Below are positions 23,525 to 32,282 of a DNA stretch of 33,634 bases, piece by piece. The translations under genes and the position numbers were made by a program. The notes below the pieces were generated by a model. It was not told the DNA's origin, made no database searches, and worked only from the letters and a program-made list of their open reading frames with translations. Source of the DNA: Streptomyces sp. CBMA156 (GTDB lineage: Bacteria > Actinomycetota > Actinomycetes > Streptomycetales > Streptomycetaceae). Each line of letters opens with the position of its first letter. Within the stretch, counting starts at the first letter, position 1. The stretch covers positions 1-33,634 of the forward strand of contig NZ_MSJQ01000215.1 in the NCBI RefSeq assembly GCF_014596515.1, written 5' to 3'.

Positions 23525-24442
23525 GTGCAATCCAGAAGTACCCCCGTTCCCTTTCCGCGCCAGGGGCCGGAGCGCCGCACCGCCCAGACCGGCAGCCGGG
23601 TGCGCCCCGCACCCTCCGGCACCCTCACCCCGATCGGCCCCGACCACCGCGAGCCCGGCTGGCCCCCGATGAGCCGGCGGCAGGCGGCCCTGCTCTCCGT
23701 CACTCTCGGCGGGTACCTGCTCGTCCTGGCCGGAGTCCTGCTGAACACCGCCCTGGTCGACCTCGACTGGTCGGTCCGCCTGCTGCGCCCCTACGAGCGG
23801 TGGCCCCGGCTGGAGCCGCTGCTCGACACCTGGGTGGTCGCCGGACAGCGCGGCCCGTCGGCGATCGCGGCCTTCGCCTGGCTCGGCTGGCGGGCCCACA
23901 GGATCGGCCGACTGCGCCCGCTGCTGGTCATGGGCATCGCACTGCTGTTGCTCAACGTCACCGTCGGCGCGGTCAAGATCGTCACCGGCCGGCTCGGCCC
24001 GCACTACGCCCAGTACGTCGGCTCGCCCGAGCTGTTCTCCGGCGGCACCATCTTCCCCTCCGGCCACACCGCCAACGCGGTGGTCACCTGGGGCGTGCTC
24101 GCCTACCTGGCCGTCCGCTGGCGGCGCACCGGCGCGCTGATCGCCGCCGCCACCGCCTGCTCGATCGGCCTGACCACGGTCTACCTGGGCACCCACTGGG
24201 TCACCGACGTGCTGGCCGGCTGGGCCGCAGGACTGCTCGTGCTGCTCTCCCTGCCGCTGCTGGAACCCCTGGTCGCCGCGGCCGAACGGCGCCTCCACCA
24301 GCGCTTCGTCCACCGTCGCTTCGTCCACCGCCACCCGCCGTACCGGTCCCGGGCCGCGCGGGTACCCGCGCAGCGCGACACGAGCCCCGCGCCTACCCCT
24401 CCCAGCTGCGCTCGACCACACCGTTGCGCACCGCGAGGTTGA
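23525..24442 (+). CDS. PAP2-family membrane phosphatase
   Basis: A 305-residue integral membrane protein with about six membrane segments after a Pro/Arg-rich cytoplasmic N-terminus (residues 1-48). The PAP2 motifs are recognisable: Lys151...Arg156 (KIVTGRLGP, where the usual final Arg-Pro is Gly-Pro), PSGH at 178-181, and His224 with Asp228 (LGTHWVTDVLAG, lacking the usual Arg before it). The family removes phosphate from lipid phosphates such as phosphatidic acid or undecaprenyl diphosphate. The tail contains a small direct repeat (RFVHRRFVHR). The GTG at 23525 fits a leaderless start; an ATG at 23669 without a ribosome binding site is the alternative. The last 50 bases overlap the convergent I78-type gene. 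Confidence 0.85.
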   Translation: MQSRSTPVPFPRQGPERRTAQTGSRVRPAPSGTLTPIGPDHREPGWPPMSRRQAALLSVTLGGYLLVLAGVLLNTALVDLDWSVRLLRPYERWPRLEPLLDTWVVAGQRGPSAIAAFAWLGWRAHRIGRLRPLLVMGIALLLLNVTVGAVKIVTGRLGPHYAQYVGSPELFSGGTIFPSGHTANAVVTWGVLAYLAVRWRRTGALIAAATACSIGLTTVYLGTHWVTDVLAGWAAGLLVLLSLPLLEPLVAAAERRLHQRFVHRRFVHRHPPYRSRAARVPAQRDTSPAPTPPSCARPHRCAPRG

Positions 24443-24620
24443 GCCGTCCCTGCCGGTACTCCATGGTCATCAGCTCCCCCGGCTCCAGCACCCGGACCGA
24501 GGCCCAGCCGTGCCGCCGGGCCAGCTCCCTGGCCCGCTCGATCCGCAGCCCCGCGTAGCCCTCGGCGTCCTCGCCGGCCGCACCCGACCCCGCCGAACCC
24601 CTCGCGTCCGGACCCGACAT
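24393..24620 (-). CDS. I78-type peptidase-inhibitor-like small protein
   Basis: A 75-residue protein whose second half, ...WASVRVLEPGELMTMEYRQGRLNL... ending NGVVERSWEG, matches the pattern of I78 (Aspergillus elastase inhibitor-like) proteins: a conserved Trp, the PG turn, the Y-R-x-x-R-L-N block and a short tail. The family inhibits serine proteases. There is no signal peptide and no cysteine pair, so it would act in the cytoplasm unless exported otherwise; whether it truly inhibits a protease is open. The ATG at 24620 follows a strong GGGGGAGG ribosome binding site. Its last 50 bases overlap the 3' end of the PAP2 gene on the opposite strand. Confidence 0.8.
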   Translation of the reverse strand: MSGPDARGSAGSGAAGEDAEGYAGLRIERARELARRHGWASVRVLEPGELMTMEYRQGRLNLAVRNGVVERSWEG

Positions 24621-24696
24621 CGCGCCTCCCCCGGCTCTCGTCCTCGGACGTACGCTGGAATCGTAGCCCGACCCGCGCGGTCCGGAGGTGAACGGC

Positions 24697-24969
24697 ATGC
24701 GCACCACCACCCCGCGACGGTGGCGCAGTGGCACCGAGCCCGCCACCGCGCGCAGCGCCCTCAGGCTCCGCTACCTGCTCTCGCTCACCTTCACCCCGCT
24801 GTTCGCGCTGGCCACGGTGGGCTTCGCCGTCTGGGCTGCCGCCTCTCCCGCCCACGGCGCACCCGGCCGGGGCACCCTCACCGGCTTCGCGGTGGCCTGC
24901 GGCCTGCTCACCCTGTTCGCCGCCGTCGATCTGGTGGTGGTCATCCGGCGCCGCCGGAGCGAACTCTGA
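24697..24969 (+). CDS. Small two-segment membrane protein (possibly DUF6343)
   Basis: A 90-residue protein with a basic N-terminus (...RRWRSGTEPATARSALRLRYLLS) and two membrane segments (about 27-48 and 62-82), ending in an Arg-rich tail. The GTEPATARSALRLR block recalls small streptomycete proteins I know as DUF6343, but this recognition is tentative and no function is known. The ATG at 24697 follows GGAGGTGA at ideal spacing, so the GTG at 24688 inside that element is not the start. It is divergent from the I78-type gene; the 76-base gap must contain both promoters. Confidence 0.8.
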   Translation: MRTTTPRRWRSGTEPATARSALRLRYLLSLTFTPLFALATVGFAVWAAASPAHGAPGRGTLTGFAVACGLLTLFAAVDLVVVIRRRRSEL

Positions 24970-24984
24970 CGCGGTGTCTCCCAC

Positions 24985-25015
24985 GGAGTGGGAAGCCGGG
25001 CCGGCTTCCCACTCC
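24985..25015. terminator. Bidirectional terminator hairpin (GGAGTGGGA family)
   Basis: A perfect inverted repeat of 15 bp (24985-24999 with 25001-25015) lies between the stop codons of the small membrane protein (24969) and the convergent aminotransferase (25037). The arm GGAGTGGGAAGCCGG is shared with the hairpin after the FabG-like gene. Confidence 0.8.
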
Positions 25016-25036
25016 ACGCCGATCGCGTCCCCGGCC

Positions 25037-26437
25037 TCAGCGGTTTCCGACCGCCTGCTTGACCAGCGTCCGCCCGAAGTCCCACATCAGGCCGCTCCCC
25101 CGGTGGGCCTCGTCCATGATCTCGGTGAAGGCGTCCACGAACCGGTCCACGTCGCGCTCGGTGATGATCAGCGGTGGAATCAGCTTGATCACTTCCAGGT
25201 GGTCCCCGGACACCTGGGTCAGGATCCGGTGCCGTTGCAGCAGCGGCACCACCACCATCTGCGCGAAGAGCCCCTTGCGCGCCGCCTGGAGCGCGGCCCA
25301 ACCGGTGCGCAGCTTGAGCGACTTGGGCCGGCCGAACTCGATCCCGATCATCAGTCCGCGCCCGCGCACCTCGGCCAGCAGTTCGTACCTGTCGACCAGC
25401 GCGGCCAGCCGCTCGCGGAGGTGATCGCCCACCTTGCGCGCGTTCTCCACCACCTGCTCGTCGTGCATCACCTCCAGGGTCGCCAGCCCGGCCGCCATGG
25501 CCTGGGCGTTGGACCCGAAGCTGGCCGAGTGCACCAGCACCCGGTCCATCGAGGAGTACACCTTCTCGAAGATCCAGCTCTTGCCGAGCGTGGCGCCGAC
25601 CGGCACGTATCCGCCGGACAGCGCCTTGGCCGCACAGACCAGGTCGGGCAGCACGCCGTCCTCGTGCTGGTAGGCGAAGAACTCGCCGGTGCGGCCGAGA
25701 CCGGTCTGCACCTCGTCGCAGATCAGCAGCGCCCGGTGCTCGTGCAGCAGGGCCTGGGCGGCGCGCAGCCAGCCGGGCGGCGGCGCCTGGACGCCCTTGC
25801 CCTGGATCGGCTCGACGATCAGCCCGGCGACGTCGCCGCGCTTCAACTCCTTGGCCAGCGCGCCGATGTCGCCGAGCGGGATGGCGGTGTCCGGCAGCAG
25901 CGGGTCGAAGCCCTTGCGGAAGCCGCTCTCCCCGTTGACCGAGAGCGAGCCGGTGGTCAGCCCGTGGAAGGCGTGGTCGGCGTAGAGGATCCGCCGGCGC
26001 CCGGTGGCGTACCGGGCGAACTTCAGCGCGGTCTCCACCGCCTCGGTGCCGCTGTTGCCGAAGAACACCCGGTCCAGCCCGGGGGTGTGGGAGAGCAGCC
26101 GCTCGGCCAGCAGCCCGGGCAGCGGTGAACAGTCGAAGCGGACCAGGTCCGGCAGGTCGAGGTCCATCACCTGCCGGATCGCCGAGCGCACCACCGGGTG
26201 GTGGCGGCCGAGCGCGAAGATCCCGAAGCCGGCCAGCATGTCGAGGTACTCGTTGCCCTCGGCGTCGTAGAAGTACTGGCCCCGGGCGCGCTCGTAGTAC
26301 TTGTCGAAGCCGATCGTGTGCAGCATCCGCGGCAGCTGCGGGTTGAGGTAGCGGCTGTGCAACTCGTAACGCTCGCCGCCTCGTTCGGCGATCAGCGCGG
26401 CGAGGTCGAAGGCGGGGCGGTCTGGGTCAGCCGGCAT
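25037..26437 (-). CDS. hpnO: Class III aminotransferase (HpnO-like, aminobacteriohopanetriol formation)
   Basis: A 466-residue PLP enzyme of the ornithine/acetylornithine aminotransferase fold. The PLP lysine is Lys271 in AAKALSGG, Asp241 ([10 protein letters not shown]) pairs with the cofactor ring nitrogen, and GNSGTEA (127-133) binds the phosphate. At the end of a hopanoid operon it should aminate the C35 hopanoid side chain to aminobacteriohopanetriol, as HpnO does. The ATG at 26437 overlaps the end of dxs by 11 bases, so the two are translationally coupled. The family also contains other aspartate/ornithine-type aminotransferases, so the assignment rests on context. Confidence 0.9.
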   Translation of the reverse strand: MPADPDRPAFDLAALIAERGGERYELHSRYLNPQLPRMLHTIGFDKYYERARGQYFYDAEGNEYLDMLAGFGIFALGRHHPVVRSAIRQVMDLDLPDLVRFDCSPLPGLLAERLLSHTPGLDRVFFGNSGTEAVETALKFARYATGRRRILYADHAFHGLTTGSLSVNGESGFRKGFDPLLPDTAIPLGDIGALAKELKRGDVAGLIVEPIQGKGVQAPPPGWLRAAQALLHEHRALLICDEVQTGLGRTGEFFAYQHEDGVLPDLVCAAKALSGGYVPVGATLGKSWIFEKVYSSMDRVLVHSASFGSNAQAMAAGLATLEVMHDEQVVENARKVGDHLRERLAALVDRYELLAEVRGRGLMIGIEFGRPKSLKLRTGWAALQAARKGLFAQMVVVPLLQRHRILTQVSGDHLEVIKLIPPLIITERDVDRFVDAFTEIMDEAHRGSGLMWDFGRTLVKQAVGNR

Positions 26438-28337
26438 GGCGCGGGTTCGCTCCTCGGGTCGGTAGCAGGTTCTTGGCGACGACGGCGGTCTGCGCGGCGA
26501 CCCCGGTCCCGGTCAGTCCGGCCTCTTCCAGGATCTCCCCCCGCGAGGCATGGCCGAGGAACTCCTGCGGCAGGCCGAGCACCCGGACCGGCACGTCCAC
26601 GTCGGCGTCGCGCAGCGCCTGGGCTACGGCCGAACCGACGCCGCCGGTACGGCCGTTGTCCTCGACGGTGACCACCAGCCGGTGGGCGGCGGCCAGTTCG
26701 GGCAGCACCGGGTCGACCGGCTTGACCCAGCGCGGGTCGACCACGGTCGCGGTGAAGCCCTCGGCGAGCAGCAGCCGGGCCGCGTCCAGACAGGCGGAGG
26801 CGGTGGTACCGACCGCGACCAGCAGGATCTCCGGTTCCCGCCCGGTGCGCAGCAGCACGTCCACCCCGCCGATCCGCTCGACGGCCGGCACCGCGGGCCC
26901 GACGTTGCCCTTCGGGAAGCGCACGACGGTTGGCGCGTCCCCGACCTCGACGGCCTCCCGCAGCTGGGCCCGCAGTTGCTCGGCGTCGCGCGGCGCGGCG
27001 AGCCGCAGGCCGGGCACGACCTGGAGGATCGACATGTCCCACATGCCGTTGTGCGAGGCCCCGTCCGGCCCGGTCACCCCGGAGCGGTCGAGTACGAAGG
27101 TGACGCCCAGCCGGTGCAGGGCGACGTCCATCAGCACCTGGTCGAAGGCCCGGTTGAGGAAGGTCGCGTACACCGCGACCACCGGGTGCAGCCCGGCGGT
27201 GGCCAGGCCCGCCGCGCTGGTGACGGCGTGCTGCTCGGCGATGCCGACGTCGAAGGTGCGGTCGGGGAAGGCCTTGGCGAACGGGGCCAGGCCCACCGGC
27301 TGGAGCATGGCCGCGGTGATCGCCACCAGGTCGGGCCGCTCGGCCCCGAGCGTGACCAGCTCGTCCCCGAACACCGACGTCCAGGAGACGCCGCCGCTGG
27401 GCGAGATCGGCAGACAGGTGTACGGGTCGATCGGGTTGACGGCGTGGAAGCGGTCGGCCTCGTCCTGCTCGGCCGGCCGGTAGCCGCGCCCCTTGACGGT
27501 GAGGCAGTGCACGATCACCGGACCGCCGAAGTTGCGGGCCTGGCGAAGGGCCTGCTCGACCGCGCCCAGGTCGTGGCCGTCGATCGGCCCGAGGTACTTG
27601 AGGCCGAGGTCCTCGAACATGCCCTGCGGGGCGAAGGCGTCCTTGAACCCCTTCTTGGCGCCGTGCAGCGCGTCGAAGATCGGCTGGCCGACCAGCGGGG
27701 TCCGCTGCAGGGCCTCCTTGCCGAGCGCGAGGAAGCGCTCGTAGCCCTGGGTGGTGCGCAGGGTGGCCAGGTGGTTGGCGAGGCCGCCGACGGTCCTGGC
27801 GTAGGAGCGCTCGTTGTCGTTGACGACGATGACCAGCGGCCGGTCGCGGGCCTCGGCGATGTTGTTGAGCGCCTCCCAGGCGAGCCCTCCGGTGAGCGCG
27901 CCGTCGCCGATCACCGCGACGGTGTGCCGGTCGTGCTGGCCGAGCAGCCGGGCGGCCTTGGCCAGGCCGTCGGCGTAGGAGAGCGCGGTGGAGGCGTGCG
28001 AGTTCTCCACCAGGTCGTGTTCGGACTCGCCCCGCGAGGGGTACCCGGAAAGGCCGCCGCGCATCCGCAGCCGGGTGAAGTCCTGGCGGCCGGTGAGCAG
28101 TTTGTGGACGTAGCTCTGGTGGCCGGTGTCGAAGACGATCCGGTCGTACGGCGAGTCGAAGACCCGGTGCAGCGCGATGGTCAGCTCCACCACGCCGAGG
28201 TTGGGCCCGAGGTGGCCGCCGGTGCGGGTGACGGCGTCGATCAGGAAGTCTCGGATCTCGTCGGCGAGCAACGGGAGTTCGACCGCCGGGAGCTTGCGCA
28301 GCTCGGCCGGGGACGTGACGCGGGAGAGCAGTGACAT
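26427..28337 (-). CDS. dxs: 1-deoxy-D-xylulose-5-phosphate synthase (Dxs)
   Basis: A 636-residue thiamine-diphosphate enzyme that joins pyruvate and glyceraldehyde 3-phosphate to make deoxyxylulose 5-phosphate, the entry step of the MEP isoprenoid pathway. The ThDP-Mg motif GDGALTGG...NN (144-159) and the early substrate-binding histidines ([18 protein letters not shown]) are present; the catalytic Glu lies in GIAEQHAVT. Length is normal. Its place inside the hopanoid operon suggests a second, pathway-dedicated copy that raises precursor supply. The ATG at 28337 starts [17 protein letters not shown] 148-base gap containing an 11-G tract and inverted repeats separates it from hpnH. Confidence 0.95.
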   Translation of the reverse strand: MSLLSRVTSPAELRKLPAVELPLLADEIRDFLIDAVTRTGGHLGPNLGVVELTIALHRVFDSPYDRIVFDTGHQSYVHKLLTGRQDFTRLRMRGGLSGYPSRGESEHDLVENSHASTALSYADGLAKAARLLGQHDRHTVAVIGDGALTGGLAWEALNNIAEARDRPLVIVVNDNERSYARTVGGLANHLATLRTTQGYERFLALGKEALQRTPLVGQPIFDALHGAKKGFKDAFAPQGMFEDLGLKYLGPIDGHDLGAVEQALRQARNFGGPVIVHCLTVKGRGYRPAEQDEADRFHAVNPIDPYTCLPISPSGGVSWTSVFGDELVTLGAERPDLVAITAAMLQPVGLAPFAKAFPDRTFDVGIAEQHAVTSAAGLATAGLHPVVAVYATFLNRAFDQVLMDVALHRLGVTFVLDRSGVTGPDGASHNGMWDMSILQVVPGLRLAAPRDAEQLRAQLREAVEVGDAPTVVRFPKGNVGPAVPAVERIGGVDVLLRTGREPEILLVAVGTTASACLDAARLLLAEGFTATVVDPRWVKPVDPVLPELAAAHRLVVTVEDNGRTGGVGSAVAQALRDADVDVPVRVLGLPQEFLGHASRGEILEEAGLTGTGVAAQTAVVAKNLLPTRGANPRHAG

Positions 28338-28373
28338 GGGTACACCTCACGACTCGAAGCGGTGCGGTGATGC

Positions 28374-28428
28374 CTCCGCCCCGGGGGGGGGGGACGGGCT
28401 CGATGCCCATCCCCTCTCGGGGGCGGAG
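28374..28428. promoter_or_regulatory. Hairpin and 11-G tract in the hpnH-dxs gap
   Basis: CTCCGCCCC (28374-28382) and GGGGCGGAG (28420-28428) form a perfect 9-bp inverted repeat, and the left arm is followed by 11 consecutive G (28383-28393). More G/C-rich inverted repeats follow (28431-28455). It could be an attenuator or partial terminator between hpnH and dxs; the homopolymer is also a possible slippage or sequencing-error site. Confidence 0.45.
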
Positions 28429-28485
28429 CCGGCCCGGGCGCGCGGGGCCCGGGCCGGGGTTCCGACTTGAAGGTCAACTCCCGTT

Positions 28486-29514
28486 TCAGCGGCCGTGGTT
28501 GCCGCTGACGGTCTCGGTGATCGCGCGCAGCGACTGCTGCAACGACCCCATGGTCGCGAGGACGGCGGTCGGCTCGTAGCCGCAGTGCGCCATGCAGTTC
28601 TCGCAGCGCGGGTCCCTGCCGCGGCCGTACTTGCTCCAGTCGGTCTGTTCGACCAGCTCGCGGTAGGTCGGCACGTAGCCGTCCGCCATCAGGTAGCAGG
28701 GCCGCTGCCAGCCGAACAGCGAGTAGTTGGGGATGCCCCAGGGGGTGCACTCGAAGTCGGCCTTGCCCTCCAGGAAGTCCAGGAAGAGCGGGCTGTGGTT
28801 GAGGCGCCAGCGCCGGCGGTTGCCGTCTGCGAAGGCCTTGCGGAAGAGCTCCCTGGTCTGCTCCACACCGAGGAAGTGCTCCTGGTCGGGGGCCTTCTCG
28901 TAGGCGTAGGCGGGCGAGATCATCATCTCGTCCACCTTGAGCTCGTCGTTGAGGTAGTCCAGGACGTCGATGACGGTCTGCGCGGTGTCGGTGTTGAAGA
29001 AGGTGCTGTTGGTGGTGACCCGGAAGCCGCGCCGCTTGGCCTCCTTGATCGCCGCCACCGCCTCGTCGAAGGTGCCCTCCTTGGCCACCGACTCGTCGTG
29101 CCGCTCGCGCAGGCCGTCGATGTGCACCGCGAAGGTGAAGTACGGCGAGGGCGTGAACTTGTCCATCTTCTTGCGCATCAGCAGCGCGTTGGTGCAGAGG
29201 AACACGTACTTGCGGCGCTCGACCAGCTGCCGGACGATCTCGTCGATCTGCGGGTGCATCAGCGGCTCGCCGCCGGCGATCGAGACCATCGGGGCGCCCG
29301 ACTCCAGGACCGCGCCGACCGCCTGGGCCACTGGCATCCGCTGCTTCAGGACGCCCGCCGGGTGCTGGATCTTGCCGCAGCCCTCGCAGGCGAGGTTGCA
29401 CGCGAAGAGCGGTTCCAGCTCCACGATCAGCGGGAACTTGTCCCGTCGCTTGAGCAGCTTCTGCTGCATGAGGTAGGTGCCGACCCGCACGGTCTGGCGC
29501 AACGGCATGGCCAT
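28486..29514 (-). CDS. hpnH: Radical SAM adenosylhopene synthase (HpnH)
   Basis: A 342-residue radical SAM enzyme that joins a 5'-deoxyadenosyl group to hopene (diploptene), giving adenosylhopane, the first step of C35 side-chain building. The 4Fe-4S ligands are Cys39, Cys43 and Cys46 (CNLACEGC), followed by SIAGGEPLMHP, the SAM-binding GGE motif. A C-terminal Cys cluster (RCENCMAHCGYEP) resembles HpnH proteins of other bacteria. The ATG at 29514 starts 2 bases after the stop of hpnG, and AGGAGG lies 10 bases upstream inside that gene; a second ATG two codons on is an alternative. Confidence 0.95.
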   Translation of the reverse strand: MAMPLRQTVRVGTYLMQQKLLKRRDKFPLIVELEPLFACNLACEGCGKIQHPAGVLKQRMPVAQAVGAVLESGAPMVSIAGGEPLMHPQIDEIVRQLVERRKYVFLCTNALLMRKKMDKFTPSPYFTFAVHIDGLRERHDESVAKEGTFDEAVAAIKEAKRRGFRVTTNSTFFNTDTAQTVIDVLDYLNDELKVDEMMISPAYAYEKAPDQEHFLGVEQTRELFRKAFADGNRRRWRLNHSPLFLDFLEGKADFECTPWGIPNYSLFGWQRPCYLMADGYVPTYRELVEQTDWSKYGRGRDPRCENCMAHCGYEPTAVLATMGSLQQSLRAITETVSGNHGR

Positions 29515-29516
29515 GG

Positions 29517-30197
29517 CTAGCTCGCCTCCTGGGGGAGCGTCGAGGATGTGGGGTGGTTCAGGTCTGCGGAGCCCGGCGCGCGCTCCTGCCGGTACCAGTC
29601 GACCAGGGCGGGCACCGTCGCCCGCAGGGTCCGCCAGGCGCGCACCCCGGCGGGGAGGGTGCCGGGCCGCAGCAGCTCGTGCTCGGGAGTGTCCACCACC
29701 ACCCGCAGGACGGCCACCGGCAGCGCGGGCCGCATCTCGCGCAGCGCGGCCAGGACGGCGGCGGCCTCCATGTCGACGGCGAGCGCGCCCTGGAGGTGCA
29801 GGGCCCGCCGTTCGATGCCGCGCACCACGTGGTCGGCGGTGTGGTGCACCCCGGTGTGGACGCTCAGGCCGCGCGCCTTCAGCGCCCTGGTCAGCGCCTC
29901 CCCGGAGTCCAGCGGGTACAGGTGGCCCTCTGCGTTGCGCACGCCGTCGGCGGCGACCACGTCGCCCGGCAGCACGCCGGGGCCGAGCGCGGCGCCGAAG
30001 CCGGCCACCACCACGGCGCCGTAGCCGTCGGGCGCGGAGCCGAGCAGCCGCCGCACGGCCAGCCCGGCGCGCCGCCGGCCGACCCCGGTGCGCACCAGTA
30101 CCGGGGACCCTCCGGCGGAGCCGCGCCAGTCACCGCCGCGCAGGGCCCACACCTCGGGGCCCAGGGCGCAGAGCACCAGCAGGGGGGCGGTGGTCAC
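29517..30197 (-). CDS. hpnG: Adenosylhopane nucleosidase/phosphorylase-like protein (HpnG)
   Basis: A 226-residue protein of the purine-nucleoside-phosphorylase/MTA nucleosidase fold. The family signature VDMEAAAVL (Asp142, Glu144) and the N-terminal ALGPEVWALR and VAGFGAALGPGVLPGDVV blocks are visible. HpnG removes adenine from adenosylhopane to give ribosylhopane. The GTG at 30197 overlaps the cyclase stop by 4 bases (GTGA), and the gene is followed 2 bases later by hpnH, so the three are coupled. The C-terminal 25 residues are hydrophilic and poorly conserved-looking. Confidence 0.9.
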   Translation of the reverse strand: MTTAPLLVLCALGPEVWALRGGDWRGSAGGSPVLVRTGVGRRRAGLAVRRLLGSAPDGYGAVVVAGFGAALGPGVLPGDVVAADGVRNAEGHLYPLDSGEALTRALKARGLSVHTGVHHTADHVVRGIERRALHLQGALAVDMEAAAVLAALREMRPALPVAVLRVVVDTPEHELLRPGTLPAGVRAWRTLRATVPALVDWYRQERAPGSADLNHPTSSTLPQEAS

Positions 30198-32275
30198 CGC
30201 GCCGCCCCGATCGGCGGGGTGCCGTCGGTCCGGATCGTGCCCGGCTCGCCGTTGAGGTAACGGCCGAGCGCGGTGATCGGGAAGACCAGCCGGTACAGGT
30301 GGTAGTTGATGGAGAAGTCCCACGGGAACCCGGTGCCGGTGAACTGCGGCTCGTCCCAGGTGCCCTCGGGCAGCTGGGTGCGCACCAGCCACTCCACGCC
30401 GCCTTCCACCGCCGGGTTGGCCCGGCCCTTCGGCCCCTCCCCCGCCGCGAGCAGCGCCATCAGCGCCCACGCGGTCTGCGAGGCGGTGGAGTCGCCGCGC
30501 CCGGCCCAGCGCGCCGGGTCGTCGTAGGAGCGCATGTCCTCGCCCCAGCCGCCGTCGGCGTTCTGCCGGTCCTCCAGCCAGCGAACCGCCCGGCGGATCG
30601 CCGGGTGCTCGTCCGGGACTCCGGCCGCCACCAGGGCGGGCAGCACCGAGCCGGTGCCGTAGATGTAGTTGGTGCCCCAGCGGCCGAACCAGGAGCCGTC
30701 CGCCTCCTGGTTGCGCAGCAGCCACTCGATGCCGCGCCGGGTCCTGGGGTCGCGGGAGCGGCCGGTCTCCGCGAGCATCTCCACCACGTGCGCGGTGACG
30801 TCGGCGGACGGCGGGTCGACCACCTCGCCGAAGTCGCAGAACGGCAGCTTGTTGGGCAGCGTGCTGGTGTTGTCCACGTCGAAGGCACCCCAGGCGCCGT
30901 TCTTGGACTGCATGCCGAGGTTCCACAGCACGCCCCGGTCCATCGCCGCGTCCACCTTGGCCTGGTCGGGGTGGGCGACCCTGCGCAGCGCCAGCACCAC
31001 CTCGGCGGTGTCGTCGATGTCGGGGTAGGTCTCGTTCTCGAACTCGAAGGCCCAGCCGCCGGCGGGGAGCCCGGGCCGCTGGACGGCCCAGTCACCGCGC
31101 TTGCGGATCTCCTCGCCGAGCATCCAGTCGACGGAGGAGACCAGGGCCGGGTGGTCGGCCGGCACCCCGCCGTCGACCAGCGCGATGGTGGCCAGGCAGG
31201 TGTCCCAGACGGGCGACTGGCAGGCCTCCAGCCAGCGCTTGCCGTCCTCGGTGTGCACGGTGAAGCGGTCGAAGGAGGAGAGACCCGCCTTCATCACCGG
31301 GTGCTCCAGCTCGTAGCCCTCCAGGTGCAGGGCGATCAGCGAGTAGACGGCCGGGGGCTGGATGCCGCCCCAGCAGCCGTCGGCCTCCTGCCGTTCGACG
31401 ATCCAGCGGCAGGCCTGCGCCACGGCGAGCCGGCGCAGCGGGCGGAAGGCCCGGCGGTGGTAGGCGTGCAGCGCCTTGTCGAGGCGCTCGAAGAGGCCGT
31501 CCCAGGTGTTGGCGGGGGCGAGCGGCCGGTGGGGGTACGGGTCGTCCGGGTCGGTGTGCAGCTCGGTGAGCGCGAAGGGGGCCGGACGGACCGGGCGGTG
31601 CGCCGAGACGACGGTCAGCGGGACGATGGTCTGCCGGGCCCAGCAGCCGAAGGCGTAGATGTTCAGCGGCAGCCACCTGGGCAGGAAGATGATCTCCGGC
31701 GGCATCTCGGGCAGCCGCTCCCAGGGCCACCAGCCGAACAGGGCGAGCCAGATCCGGGTGAACACCCGGGCGGCCGCGATGCCCCCTGCGGAGCGGACGT
31801 AGCGCGCGGCGGCCAGCATGTGCGGGGCGTTCGGGTCGTCTCCGGCCAGCTTGAGCGCGACGTACGCCTCGACGGTGGTGGACAGTTCGGGCGGCCCGCC
31901 GTGGAAGGTGCCCCAGGTGCCGTCCTCGCGCTGCTGGGAGCGGATCCACTCGGCGGTGGCCCTGGTCTGCTCCTCGGTGCGGATTCCCAGGAACTGGCGG
32001 AGCAGTAAGTCCTCGGCGTCCATGGTGACGTTGGTCTCCAGGTCGCCCTTCCACCAGCCTTCGGAGGACTGCAGCGAGAGCAGGTGGGTGGTGGCGCGGG
32101 CCAGGGCCTCCCGCGCGTCGGCCGGTCTGAGGTCAGCCTCACCGGCCGGCCGCAGCTGGTCGGTGTCCTCGGGCTGCCACCGCCCCGTACCCAGCAGGGC
32201 CGGGGGGCGGTCGCCCACCGCGACCGGCTCGGAATCGTACTCAGGGTCGAGCCGGCCGTCCGCGGTTGCTGTCAA
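30194..32275 (-). CDS. shc: Squalene-hopene cyclase
   Basis: A 693-residue class II triterpene cyclase that converts squalene to hopene and hopanol at the membrane. The protonating motif DXDD is DIDD at residues 419-422 (PDIDDTAEV), and several QW repeats are visible, for example SQQREDGTWG, RQEADGCWGG, RNQEADGSWFG and RQNADGGWGE. The N-terminus carries about 50 extra residues before the first helix, rich in Asp/Glu/Pro. The start at 32275 is a TTG, 7 bases after the stop of the polyprenyl synthase gene, whose last codons (GAGAGGTGA) supply the ribosome binding site; no ATG or GTG fits nearby. The position matches the streptomycete hopanoid order. Confidence 0.94.
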   Translation of the reverse strand: MTATADGRLDPEYDSEPVAVGDRPPALLGTGRWQPEDTDQLRPAGEADLRPADAREALARATTHLLSLQSSEGWWKGDLETNVTMDAEDLLLRQFLGIRTEEQTRATAEWIRSQQREDGTWGTFHGGPPELSTTVEAYVALKLAGDDPNAPHMLAAARYVRSAGGIAAARVFTRIWLALFGWWPWERLPEMPPEIIFLPRWLPLNIYAFGCWARQTIVPLTVVSAHRPVRPAPFALTELHTDPDDPYPHRPLAPANTWDGLFERLDKALHAYHRRAFRPLRRLAVAQACRWIVERQEADGCWGGIQPPAVYSLIALHLEGYELEHPVMKAGLSSFDRFTVHTEDGKRWLEACQSPVWDTCLATIALVDGGVPADHPALVSSVDWMLGEEIRKRGDWAVQRPGLPAGGWAFEFENETYPDIDDTAEVVLALRRVAHPDQAKVDAAMDRGVLWNLGMQSKNGAWGAFDVDNTSTLPNKLPFCDFGEVVDPPSADVTAHVVEMLAETGRSRDPRTRRGIEWLLRNQEADGSWFGRWGTNYIYGTGSVLPALVAAGVPDEHPAIRRAVRWLEDRQNADGGWGEDMRSYDDPARWAGRGDSTASQTAWALMALLAAGEGPKGRANPAVEGGVEWLVRTQLPEGTWDEPQFTGTGFPWDFSINYHLYRLVFPITALGRYLNGEPGTIRTDGTPPIGAAR

Positions 32276-32282
32276 CGTAACG

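Noticed and set aside
26550..28334. Long plus-strand open frame (594 codons) antisense to dxs
   Set aside because: Its content is compositional (Gly/Val/Asp/Arg rich), it has no recognisable motif, and dxs on the minus strand is unmistakable.
29477..32008. 843-codon plus-strand open frame antisense to shc and hpnG
   Set aside because: It covers three clear minus-strand genes, begins with very Arg/Ala-rich sequence and shows no protein family.
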